From contig DGAU01000011.1 in NCBI GenBank assembly GCA_002384055.1, forward strand, positions 74,948 through 105,968: a DNA stretch of 31,021 nt, in the 5' to 3' direction. Origin of the DNA: Flavobacteriaceae bacterium UBA4022. Its GTDB lineage: Bacteria; Bacteroidota; Bacteroidia; Flavobacteriales; Flavobacteriaceae. Both the position numbers and the translations under genes were made by a program. Below the pieces are notes generated by a model. The model worked only from the letters and a program-made list of their open reading frames with translations, made no database searches and was not told where the DNA came from. This document shows positions 15,795-23,087 of this stretch, in pieces; positions within the stretch are counted from its first letter, which is position 1; every line of letters starts with the position of its first letter.

Positions 15795-16559
15795 TCAGAA
15801 CTTTTCAGATATTCCAAGTCCAAAAAGAGCGTAATCGTAGCGCACTGGATCCTCGGGATCTAATAATCTTAATGCCGCGTCGAGTTGGTCCAGGGCTTTG
15901 CGGTCATTCGATTTTCTGTCAATCATGCCTAGCTTTCGGGCGATATTTCCAGTATGCACGTCCAAAGGACAAGAAAGCTGGCTGGGCTTAAGACCTTTCC
16001 AGAGTCCAAAATCAATGCCTTGGTCTGCAGGGCGGATCATCCAGCGTAAAAACATATGCAATCTTTTGGCCGCTGAATTATGGAGCGGATTGCTCAAGTG
16101 CTTTTCACTTCGTCTTTGATGGGCAACCGAAAACATACATGAGCGAAAAGAATAAATGGCCTGGTGCAGATACGCATCATTATGGTGTTTTGAAAAAACC
16201 TGCTCGAGTCCATCGTGCTCCTCATATATACAGCGTAAACCACGCACAAAAAAAACCAAGTCATCACTGTTGAATGTCCGATGAACAAAACCCGCAAACC
16301 GGTCTAGATCACTTTCGTTGTGGTGACGCACAAAATCATAGGGCGCATGGTCCATCAGGGACATCATGCGCTTGGCGTTATTGATGATGGTTGGACGTTG
16401 GCCCCAGGATATGGTTGCGGTAAGTAAACCGGCAATTTCAATATCTTCTTTTAATTCAAATAGATGAGGAATCTGCAGGGGATCACTCAGCATAAAGTTC
16501 TTATTATAATATTGATGAACTTTAGCGTCTAGAAAAGACTTGAGCTCTAAATGATTCAT
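15795..16559 (-). CDS. TIGR02757/DUF2400 family protein
   Basis: The protein has 254 residues, matching the TIGR02757 family that is common in Bacteroidota and some other bacteria. Recognisable blocks are an N-terminal YYNKNFMLSDPLQIPH, the central ISWGQRPTIINNAKRMM, and CPLDVHTGNIARKLGM near the C terminus. The last resembles the VDTHV motif of helix-hairpin-helix DNA glycosylases, and the family has been suspected to be a distant HhH-GPD relative, but no activity is established. It has no signal peptide or membrane helix. It overlaps the upstream LolD-like ATPase gene by 4 bp (ATGA), so translation is coupled, although no functional link is obvious. Confidence 0.9.
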   Translation of the reverse strand: MNHLELKSFLDAKVHQYYNKNFMLSDPLQIPHLFELKEDIEIAGLLTATISWGQRPTIINNAKRMMSLMDHAPYDFVRHHNESDLDRFAGFVHRTFNSDDLVFFVRGLRCIYEEHDGLEQVFSKHHNDAYLHQAIYSFRSCMFSVAHQRRSEKHLSNPLHNSAAKRLHMFLRWMIRPADQGIDFGLWKGLKPSQLSCPLDVHTGNIARKLGMIDRKSNDRKALDQLDAALRLLDPEDPVRYDYALFGLGISEKF

Positions 16560-17215
16560 TTTCCTAGTTTGAACAATCCATTTTCCATAATCAATTGACG
16601 ATCGGCCATTTGCGCCAACTCCATATTATGGGTTACAATGATGAAGGTTTGGTCGAGTTCTTTCCTTAATTCAAAAAACAAATCATGCAGTGCAGCGGCG
16701 CTTTTGGTGTCCAAATTACCACTAGGTTCATCAGCCAAAATTAAAGAAGGCCGATTCATTAGGGCTCGGGCTACGGCAACGCGTTGTTGCTCTCCTCCTG
16801 ATAATTCATTTGGTTTGTGCTGCCAACGGTCTTTTAAGCCAAGAAAATCAAGAAGTTCCATGCCGCGACTGCGTGCTTGCTTCATTGAAGTATTCTGAAT
16901 CATGGCGGGCATGCATACATTTTCTAGGGCCGTAAATTCAGGGAGTAATTGATGAAATTGAAAAATAAAGCCCAGTTGTTTATTGCGAAAATCTGCTAAA
17001 GCCTTTTTGGAGAGGGTAAAAGGATTAATCCCATTGATACTTAGATGGCCATGATCCATTTGGTCCAAGGTTCCCAAAATGTGTAAGAGGGTTGTTTTTC
17101 CCGCTCCGGAAGCGCCAACGATAGAGACGATTTCTCCTTTTTCGATCTCAAGATCCACACCTTTGAGCACCTGAAGTGCGCCGTAAGATTTTTTAATTTG
17201 AACTGCCTTGATCAT
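16556..17215 (-). CDS. LolD-like ABC transporter ATP-binding protein
   Basis: The protein has 219 residues and a single complete ABC domain. It has Walker A GASGAGKTT (about 34-42), a Q-loop in FIFQFHQLLPEFTALENV, signature LSGGEQQRVAVARAL, Walker B LILADEPSGNLD and the switch His in IVTHNME. The LLPEFTALENV and DEPSGNLD blocks put it in the MacB/LolD/FtsE-type subfamily that works with FtsX-like permeases, for example lipoprotein release from the inner membrane. No permease gene lies beside it, so the partner must be elsewhere, as is usual for LolD in Bacteroidota. The gene symbol is withheld because LolD and MacB-type ATPases are hard to separate by eye. Confidence 0.92.
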   Translation of the reverse strand: MIKAVQIKKSYGALQVLKGVDLEIEKGEIVSIVGASGAGKTTLLHILGTLDQMDHGHLSINGINPFTLSKKALADFRNKQLGFIFQFHQLLPEFTALENVCMPAMIQNTSMKQARSRGMELLDFLGLKDRWQHKPNELSGGEQQRVAVARALMNRPSLILADEPSGNLDTKSAAALHDLFFELRKELDQTFIIVTHNMELAQMADRQLIMENGLFKLGK

Positions 17216-17304
17216 TTGTTGCCTTTGAGCAGTGAAAATACGGCGAAAATATCAAGCCAACAACTTTTGACCTAGTGGTCCATAAAAAACTTGTTGTGGT
17301 CTTT

Positions 17305-17332
17305 TTGAAGCTTGAAATATATCGTAATTTTC
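17305..17332 (+). promoter_or_regulatory. Candidate promoter of msrA
   Basis: TTG (17305-17307), a 17-bp spacer and TAATTTTC (17325-17332; last base differs from TAnnTTTG). It ends only 4 bp before the ATG at 17337, so the transcript would be nearly or fully leaderless. Confidence 0.4.
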
Positions 17333-17336
17333 GGTC

Positions 17337-17882
17337 ATGAACAGAATAGAAAAAATAGCTTTTGCCGGTGGATGCTTTTGGTGTACTGAAGCCGTATTTC
17401 AAAACATAAATGGCGTCCAAAGTGTTGTTTCGGGTTACACCGGGGGACATGTTAAAAATCCGGCTTACCGTGAGGTTTGTATGGGTATTACAGGCCATGC
17501 CGAAGGTGTACTTGTCACCTATGAGCCAGATGTTGTCGCTCTTGAGGTACTGTTAGCGTTGTTTTTTCAAACGCATGACCCCACCACGATAGACCGCCAG
17601 GGACACGATGTTGGGTCACAATACCGCAGCGCAATATTTTACAACAACGCGCAACAAAATTCAGTAGTGGTTCGGTACATTCAGGCCTTAGAGAATGATG
17701 CGATTTTTGGCGCACCAATTGTGACTCAAGTGGCGCCAATGGAGGTCTTTTATGAGGCAGAGCTAGACCACCAAAATTATTTTAATGACCATAATGAGCA
17801 GCCTTATTGTCAATTTGTGATTCAGCCCAAAGTCTCCAAGGTAAACTCTGAGTTCAAGAATTACCTCAAACCCAGAGTCTAA
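17337..17882 (+). CDS. msrA: Peptide-methionine (S)-S-oxide reductase
   Basis: The protein has 181 residues. The active site GGCFWCTEAVFQ has the catalytic Cys13 with a second Cys at 16 (GCFWC variant). GYTGGHVKNPAYREVCMG and GHAEGVLVTYEP follow, and DVGSQYRSAIFYNN completes the family signature. It repairs the S epimer of methionine sulfoxide in proteins with thioredoxin as electron donor and acts in the cytoplasm (no signal peptide). There is no fused MsrB domain and no msrB nearby. ATG 17337 is the only sensible start because the catalytic motif begins eleven residues later. It is divergent from the LolD-like gene and convergent with the TonB receptor gene. Confidence 0.97.
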   Translation: MNRIEKIAFAGGCFWCTEAVFQNINGVQSVVSGYTGGHVKNPAYREVCMGITGHAEGVLVTYEPDVVALEVLLALFFQTHDPTTIDRQGHDVGSQYRSAIFYNNAQQNSVVVRYIQALENDAIFGAPIVTQVAPMEVFYEAELDHQNYFNDHNEQPYCQFVIQPKVSKVNSEFKNYLKPRV

Positions 17883-17917
17883 GTTGGTCTTCAAGGATCA
17901 ATAAATCCCAAGGGGCC

Positions 17918-20131
17918 TTATAAGGTCACAGATAAACTCAAGTTTAAACTGCGACCAGGGTTAAAAATGCCATCTGTTTTAAAACGGGATAAATGAGGAA
18001 TGTATTTGGTGTTGCTCGCATTGGCCATAGCAACCACCCACTGCCAATCACTTTGTCCCCATTCAAATTTTTGTCCCAGAGAAATATCCCATAAATGATA
18101 TGCGCCGGTCGTTGTTTCAAAATCACTAGCACGATTTTGGGCAAAATATTGGGCTCTGGAAATGTTGAAAAATAGTCCATGGCCACCAGAGGCGCTTTGT
18201 GGTTTTATGCGTAAGGTGTTGTTTAATTTTCCTCCAGGAATCAGGGGCAGGGGGCTGCCATGATCAAGCATTCCAATGACCCATTCGAGACTGTTTTCCA
18301 AATGCAACCAGTCCCAAGGGTGCGGATGATAATGAAAGCCGGCTTCACCTCCATAGAGCGCAGCATTGAACTGTGCATATCTGAATACGGGTTCCTGTTC
18401 AAGGACCTCTTGGGTGGGAGTGATGAAAATATAATCATCAATGACATTATAAAATCCATTGAGGTAAGTATTGAGATGTTCGTTTTCGTAAGTCAATGCT
18501 AAGTCCAACTGCACATTGCGCTCATTTTTGAGGTCGGGATTACCAATTTCGTATCGATTAGTGCCTTCATGGATCCCATTAGAGCCTAGCTCTGCCAGGT
18601 TTGGCGCCCTGTACCCACTAGCCACATTTAAGCGAATCAAGATGTTATCATCAATATTATAGAGCATCCCAAGGGCGCCATTTATGGCGTGAAATGCTCG
18701 GTCGATCACTGGGACAAAACCTTGAGAGTTGATTGGTCCCATGGCTTTTGTGATCAAACCACGATAATCATAACGGAGTCCTCCTTGCAAGGATAATATA
18801 TCTCCATGAAGGTGCGTGGTGGCAAAGAACCCTAAATCCGTTTTTTGCGCATCGGGAATAAGTAACTCATCGCCTTTGTTTGTGTTGGTTTGCCACATAT
18901 TCTGTGTCCCAATAATGGTTTCAAATTTGCCAGATTCGGGCAGATGATAGAGGAGGTTGAGCGTCTTGGTTTTGAGGTACATGTGCAATGCTGGCTCTGT
19001 ACGGAAATCTTCAAACTCTTGTCGGTTATTAGTTGATGCGCCAAAGGTCACATCCAACTGCCCTTGATCTAAATAAAAATTATTTTCCCAACTCAGCGTG
19101 TTTTGCACGATTTCTTGAGAAGGCAAATCTGGTTGTCTTGAGCCGGTTGCTCCAACCATTTCTTCGGCAAGTCCGAGCTTTGTGCGATTGTAGTGATAAC
19201 GCATGGTCGACTTCCATCGGTCGATACGCCATTGGTATCCTGTTTTGAAATCACCAGTAAAAGATCGGCTATTGCCCGCATAAAGATTGTCATCAATTTT
19301 ATAATCTTCTTGGCTATTGACGCTGCCCGAGACCATCAATTTTGTGTGGACTCCTGAGTTTTTATAACCTAAAAACTGGTGAACACCTCGAGTGTTTCCC
19401 TGAAAACGACTTCTTAGGGTAAGTGCTTCACTATTTTTTGGAGCAAAGCGTTCGGGCACAAAATAAAGCACACCACCAAGTGCATCACTACCATAAAGCA
19501 AAGATGCCGGTCCTTTAATGACCTCCACTCGGTCAATACCGTCGGAGACCAAACCGATGCCGTGCTCCTCCCCAAATTGTTGATTTTCTAAACGAATACC
19601 TTGGTCATAGGTGACGACACGATTACCACTCAACCCCCTAATAACCGCTTTGCCAATAGAAGGTCCTGTTGATAATACAGAAACGCCTGGCACGGTATTG
19701 AGGAGTTCATTTACATCAGATATACCTTGTTCTGAGGCATTTTTGAAATCAACACTCTCTACAGGCATCACTTGTTGGTCTTGTAGCTTGTGAAAAGGAA
19801 CAGACAAAAAAATAGCGGTCATTTCGATGGCCGTAGAGGTCATAACAAAGTCAGCGATTTGATCACTGAGCTGGGCATCAACAAATATTTCTTGTTCAAT
19901 AGTTTGATAGCCTAAAGAGCGGACAACAAATGCGTATGCCCCGCTTGGGATATTGTTGAATTGATAAAGGCCTTGCCTGTTGGTTATTGCCCCTTGGTCA
20001 AGTTGTGTGATAAAGATCTGCGCTTGAATAGGATTTTGTTCTTGGTCAAGAACGGTGCCCGTAAGCTGGCTTTGCGCAAAGCCACTTAGAGCCATGAGCA
20101 GACAGGTGCTCAGGATATAAAATGTTTTCAT
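17918..20131 (-). CDS. TonB-dependent outer-membrane receptor with CarbopepD-like N-terminal domain
   Basis: The protein has 737 residues. A signal peptide (MKTFYILSTCLLMALSGFAQ, cut near residue 20) is followed by a carboxypeptidase-regulatory-like domain (about 22-105, QLTGTVLDQEQNPIQAQIFI). The plug spans about 120-230 (INELLNTVPGVSVL-like segment, IRGLSGNRVVTYDQGIRLEN, IDRVEVIKGPASLLYGSDAL). The rest is a 22-strand-type barrel with SGYRAPNLAELGSNG and NPDLKNERNVQLDL, ending in an aromatic-poor SLSVTL. It resembles the colicin I/ZnuD-like receptor group. Its upstream partner is a His/Cys-rich exported small protein, and a HYHPHPWDWLHLEN strand lies in its own barrel, so a transition metal such as zinc or copper is the favoured substrate. 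That is inference. It is the third gene of the operon starting at 20797. Confidence 0.94.
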   Translation of the reverse strand: MKTFYILSTCLLMALSGFAQSQLTGTVLDQEQNPIQAQIFITQLDQGAITNRQGLYQFNNIPSGAYAFVVRSLGYQTIEQEIFVDAQLSDQIADFVMTSTAIEMTAIFLSVPFHKLQDQQVMPVESVDFKNASEQGISDVNELLNTVPGVSVLSTGPSIGKAVIRGLSGNRVVTYDQGIRLENQQFGEEHGIGLVSDGIDRVEVIKGPASLLYGSDALGGVLYFVPERFAPKNSEALTLRSRFQGNTRGVHQFLGYKNSGVHTKLMVSGSVNSQEDYKIDDNLYAGNSRSFTGDFKTGYQWRIDRWKSTMRYHYNRTKLGLAEEMVGATGSRQPDLPSQEIVQNTLSWENNFYLDQGQLDVTFGASTNNRQEFEDFRTEPALHMYLKTKTLNLLYHLPESGKFETIIGTQNMWQTNTNKGDELLIPDAQKTDLGFFATTHLHGDILSLQGGLRYDYRGLITKAMGPINSQGFVPVIDRAFHAINGALGMLYNIDDNILIRLNVASGYRAPNLAELGSNGIHEGTNRYEIGNPDLKNERNVQLDLALTYENEHLNTYLNGFYNVIDDYIFITPTQEVLEQEPVFRYAQFNAALYGGEAGFHYHPHPWDWLHLENSLEWVIGMLDHGSPLPLIPGGKLNNTLRIKPQSASGGHGLFFNISRAQYFAQNRASDFETTTGAYHLWDISLGQKFEWGQSDWQWVVAMANASNTKYIPHLSRFKTDGIFNPGRSLNLSLSVTL

Positions 20132-20162
20132 ATGTATGTATTTGATTTATCATTAAGAATAA

Positions 20163-20513
20163 TTAGATATTATCAAATAATACAGGTGGTCCCTTGTTGT
20201 TTTGTGATTTGACCGATCTGGTTTGCAGTAGCGGCCTGTAGGTAGTTATTTCTTTAGTTATGGCGAACCCATTAACGACATTGAGTTCCATGGCAGCCCA
20301 TTGATAAATTGGGCTAGGGTGAAAATCAAATAAGCTACAATCCTTGTTTTTTTGATGAAAATGGGTGCTGAATTCGCCGCACACCTGATGCTTATGTCCC
20401 TCGAGAGTATGGGTCAATTGAATGACTGCCGGCAATAAAAGCACCCACGTCAAAAATAACGCCATGAAAGACATTAGTCGTATTCTGTTAGTTGCTCTGT
20501 TAGGCGTTTTCAT
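20163..20513 (-). CDS. His/Cys-rich small exported protein upstream of TonB receptor
   Basis: The protein has 116 residues. An N-terminal hydrophobic helix (about residues 14-33) serves as signal anchor or uncleaved signal. It is followed by a dense set of potential metal ligands: His35, His40, His42, Cys45, His51, His53, Cys59 and His65 within 31 residues (TLEGHKHQVCGEF, STHFHQKNKDCSLFDFHPSP). The C-terminal end carries NNKGPPVLFDNI. I recall the H-C...HxH...C spacing with a late GPP motif in other short hypothetical proteins beside TonB receptors in Bacteroidota. It overlaps DUF6787 upstream by 4 bp and lies 31 bp from the receptor gene. A periplasmic metal-binding or sensing role is plausible; no enzyme motif is visible. 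Confidence 0.8.
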   Translation of the reverse strand: MKTPNRATNRIRLMSFMALFLTWVLLLPAVIQLTHTLEGHKHQVCGEFSTHFHQKNKDCSLFDFHPSPIYQWAAMELNVVNGFAITKEITTYRPLLQTRSVKSQNNKGPPVLFDNI

Positions 20514-20797
20514 TTTCTTTTTCGGAAAAAGAATTTTTTTAAGAATTGAATAAAAAAGGTGCTTTCGCCAAAAATCCAGCCAATTAATAAAAGCAAAAAC
20601 TGGTAGAGCACAAACGTAGCCAAGATGTAGAGCACATTAAATGATAGGGCATCTAGCTCAGCAATCGCGGGGAAAGACTTTAACAAAGGCCCCGTGAGCT
20701 TCGCAGAGGAACTTCCGGTTAGTGCAAAGACGGTGAAAATCCGAATAAATTGAAGGTTACTGGTAACCTGCCACCGCTGTTTTAATTTATGAAACAT
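20510..20797 (-). CDS. DUF6787-family small membrane protein
   Basis: The protein has 95 residues. The N-terminal LKQRWQVTSNLQFIRIFTVF, the middle GSSSAKLTGPLLK, and the final helix LYQFLLLLIGWIFGESTFFI-type block with a basic tail (KKFFFRKRK) match the flavobacterial DUF6787 family. Two membrane segments are expected (about 17-32 and 56-78). Family members are occasionally mislabelled prolipoprotein diacylglyceryl transferase; this one is too short and lacks Lgt motifs. Function is unknown. It is the first gene of the operon with the His/Cys-rich protein and the TonB receptor. Confidence 0.85.
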   Translation of the reverse strand: MFHKLKQRWQVTSNLQFIRIFTVFALTGSSSAKLTGPLLKSFPAIAELDALSFNVLYILATFVLYQFLLLLIGWIFGESTFFIQFLKKFFFRKRK

Positions 20798-20837
20798 ATC
20801 CTTTGAGGTGTTCTAAAAGCTATCGTTTGTCTGTTGG

Positions 20838-20845
20838 CAAAGTTA
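20838..20845 (-). promoter_or_regulatory. -7 element of the DUF6787-TonB receptor operon (TAACTTTG)
   Basis: An exact TAnnTTTG match on the minus strand, 40 bp before the ATG at 20797. No TTG is present at the expected upstream position. No clear Fur- or Zur-type palindrome was recognised around it. Confidence 0.45.
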
Positions 20846-20899
20846 TGCATTGGAGCAGAATTATCCTTGGGATTAAGCTCATATTTAAAAAAATGGCCC

Positions 20900-20917
20900 C
20901 ATTACCATAAAGTAATG
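20900..20917 (-). terminator. Weak hairpin after serA, possible terminator
   Basis: CATTAC and GTAATG arms (20912-20917 and 20900-20905 read on plus) enclose a 6-nt loop directly after the serA stop. On the minus strand a T-run (complement of 20887-20893) follows after a 6-nt GGGGCC-containing gap. The stem is AT-rich and the T-run is displaced, so termination is uncertain. Confidence 0.3.
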
Positions 20918-20918
20918 A

Positions 20919-21869
20919 TTAGCTTAATGCAATGATCTGCGCGGCTAGTTCGGTTCCAATTCGGTCTTGCGCTTCTTGCGTTGCTGCACCAATATGGGGG
21001 CTGAAGGATATTTTTTCATGCATTAACACTTGAATGTCCGGTGCTGGTTCCTTTTCAAATACATCCAAGGCGGCAAAAGCAATTTGCTTTGCGTCCAATG
21101 CAGCGAGTAGGGCGGGTTCATCAACCACGCCACCTCGGGCCGCGTTGATCAAGCCTGCAGAAGGCTTCATTTTGGCCAGTTGGTCAGCGCCAATGACATA
21201 AGCATCTTGTGCGGGAACATGCAGGGTGATGAAATCACTTTGCATTAAGAGATCATCAAAGGCGATAGAAGTAAAACTAAAGTTGTGTTCTTGCCCGTCA
21301 AAAAAGGATAGTCCTATATCGGCCTGAGGGACGTATTGGTCGTGGTAAATCACCTTCATTCCGCAGCCCACAGCAATTTGGGCTACAGCTTTTCCAATGC
21401 GTCCAAATCCCACGATGCCTAAAGTCTTTCCTCTCAATTCAGCTCCTTTGGCATAGGCTTTTTTGAGGTTTTTAAAGTTGGTGTCGCCTTCTAAAGGCAT
21501 GTTGCGGTTGGCTTGATGCAAAAACCGAACACAGCCAAATAGATGTGCAAAAACCAATTCCGCAACAGAATGCGACGAGGCTGCTGGGGTATTGATCACC
21601 TGCAAACCTTTTTCACGGGCATAAGCCACGTCAATATTGTCCATGCCCACACCACCGCGGCCAATTATTTTTAGGCCAGGGCAAGCATCAATGAGTTCTT
21701 TGCGTGCAGTTGTAGCACTGCGTACTAATAATACAGAAATGTCATTATCGTTGATGTATGGGGCCAATTGCTCTTGAGCGACATGGACCGTGGTAATGTC
21801 TATTCCAGCTTCATTAAGTGCGTCAATACCACTTTGAGAAATACCATCGTTGGCGAGAACTTTTATCAT
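20919..21869 (-). CDS. serA: D-3-phosphoglycerate dehydrogenase, short form without ACT domain
   Basis: The protein has 316 residues from ATG 21869 (MIKVLANDGISQSG), which leaves 4 bp after serC. A longer in-frame start at 21896 would add nine residues overlapping serC and is less likely. It catalyses the first step of serine synthesis, NAD-linked oxidation of 3-phosphoglycerate. The NAD-binding GFGRIG motif lies at 154-159, with the Arg of NAARGGVVDE near 245, the Glu of FEKEPA near 274, and the catalytic His292 in SPHIGAATQEA. The protein ends right after the catalytic domain, with no ACT or ASB regulatory domain, so classic serine feedback inhibition is not expected. It is translated after serC in the same operon. 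Confidence 0.93.
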   Translation of the reverse strand: MIKVLANDGISQSGIDALNEAGIDITTVHVAQEQLAPYINDNDISVLLVRSATTARKELIDACPGLKIIGRGGVGMDNIDVAYAREKGLQVINTPAASSHSVAELVFAHLFGCVRFLHQANRNMPLEGDTNFKNLKKAYAKGAELRGKTLGIVGFGRIGKAVAQIAVGCGMKVIYHDQYVPQADIGLSFFDGQEHNFSFTSIAFDDLLMQSDFITLHVPAQDAYVIGADQLAKMKPSAGLINAARGGVVDEPALLAALDAKQIAFAALDVFEKEPAPDIQVLMHEKISFSPHIGAATQEAQDRIGTELAAQIIALS

Positions 21870-21873
21870 TGTT

Positions 21874-22944
21874 TTAAGCTTTACGTTCACATTCATTCAT
21901 AACTTGGATCAAGGTCTCAACACTTTCAATAGGCAGAGCATTATAAATCGATGCCCGATATCCACCTACACTGCGGTGACCATTAAGCCCGCTGATGCCC
22001 GCTTCTAAACAAAGGCCGTCAAATTTTTCTTTTTGGCTATCGTCGGTCAAATTAAAAGTCGCATTCATCAGAGAACGGTCCTCCTTCTGAGCGAAGCCCG
22101 TAAATAAAGAATTACGTTCAATTTCATGATACAAACGGTCTGATTTTATTTTATTAAGGGCCTCTATGGACGTGACACCGCCCATTGATTTGAGCCATTT
22201 TAGGGTCAGCATGGAGACATGAACGGCAAGTACGGGAGGAGTATTATACATGCTTTGTTTGTCTATGTGGATCTGATAATCCAACATAGATGGGATATTC
22301 CTACTCACTTTGCCCAAAATTTCATTTTTGATCACGACCAGTGTCGTGCCTGCAGGACCCATGTTTTTTTGTGCTCCGGCATAAATCAAATCAAATTGAC
22401 TGTAATCCAAGACACGTGAAAAAATATCACTGCTCATGTCACAAACCAGCGGTTGGTTTGTTTTTGGAAAATCATGTATTTGCGTGCCGAATATGGTATT
22501 GTTGCTTGTGCAATGAAAATAGTCTGCTGCTTCTGGAATAGAATAACCTTTTGGAATATAGCAGAAGTTTTGGTCTTTTGAAGAGGCAACCTCGTGTACC
22601 GTGCCAAATAGTTTCGCTTCTTTTATCGCTTTTGAGGCCCAAGTACCGGTATTGAGGTAGGCCGCTGAATGCTCCATCAAATTATAAGGCGCCATCAAGA
22701 ATTGAGTGCTCGCACCACCTTGCAGAAAAAGTGCGGTATAGCCTTTATTGTTCAGTCCCAAGTGCTCTAGAGCGAGGTCGCAAGCCGTTTCCATCACCGC
22801 AATAAAATCTTTACTTCGGTGTGAAACCTCCATTACGGATAGTCCAAGGCCGTTAAAGTCTAATAGATCTCGGGAAGCTTGCTCAATCACCTCGCGCGGC
22901 AAAATCGAGGGACCTGCACTAAAATTATGTTTTTTCATTTTCAT
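21874..22944 (-). CDS. serC: Phosphoserine aminotransferase
   Basis: The protein has 356 residues, the usual size. The PLP-dependent class V aminotransferase start HNFSAGPSILPREVI is followed by LFLQGGASTQF for phosphate binding and GAQKNMGPAGTTLV with the Schiff-base Lys193. The end RASIYNALPIESVETLIQVM is typical. It converts 3-phosphohydroxypyruvate and glutamate to phosphoserine, the step after SerA, whose gene follows 4 bp downstream. MKMKK gives two adjacent start choices (22944, 22938). A 143-bp gap separates it from the acyl-CoA reductase gene upstream. No exact TAnnTTTG box lies before it; the nearest match is imperfect. Confidence 0.96.
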   Translation of the reverse strand: MKMKKHNFSAGPSILPREVIEQASRDLLDFNGLGLSVMEVSHRSKDFIAVMETACDLALEHLGLNNKGYTALFLQGGASTQFLMAPYNLMEHSAAYLNTGTWASKAIKEAKLFGTVHEVASSKDQNFCYIPKGYSIPEAADYFHCTSNNTIFGTQIHDFPKTNQPLVCDMSSDIFSRVLDYSQFDLIYAGAQKNMGPAGTTLVVIKNEILGKVSRNIPSMLDYQIHIDKQSMYNTPPVLAVHVSMLTLKWLKSMGGVTSIEALNKIKSDRLYHEIERNSLFTGFAQKEDRSLMNATFNLTDDSQKEKFDGLCLEAGISGLNGHRSVGGYRASIYNALPIESVETLIQVMNECERKA

Positions 22945-23087
22945 TTTCTTGAGCCAACAAATATCGAAAATAACTCGAGATTATCGGCCTGAAATGTCCC
23001 AACTTATCAATATAATCTTAACAAAACAGGTGAGTTATCCACGAAAACCATTTCGAAGAATGATCTCCTGGTTAGGATTTTTAGCCG

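Noticed and set aside
17916..17925. CCTTATAAGG palindrome between msrA and the TonB receptor
   Set aside because: A 10-bp perfect palindrome overlapping a stop codon with no loop or T-run; not a terminator and not distinctive enough as an operator.
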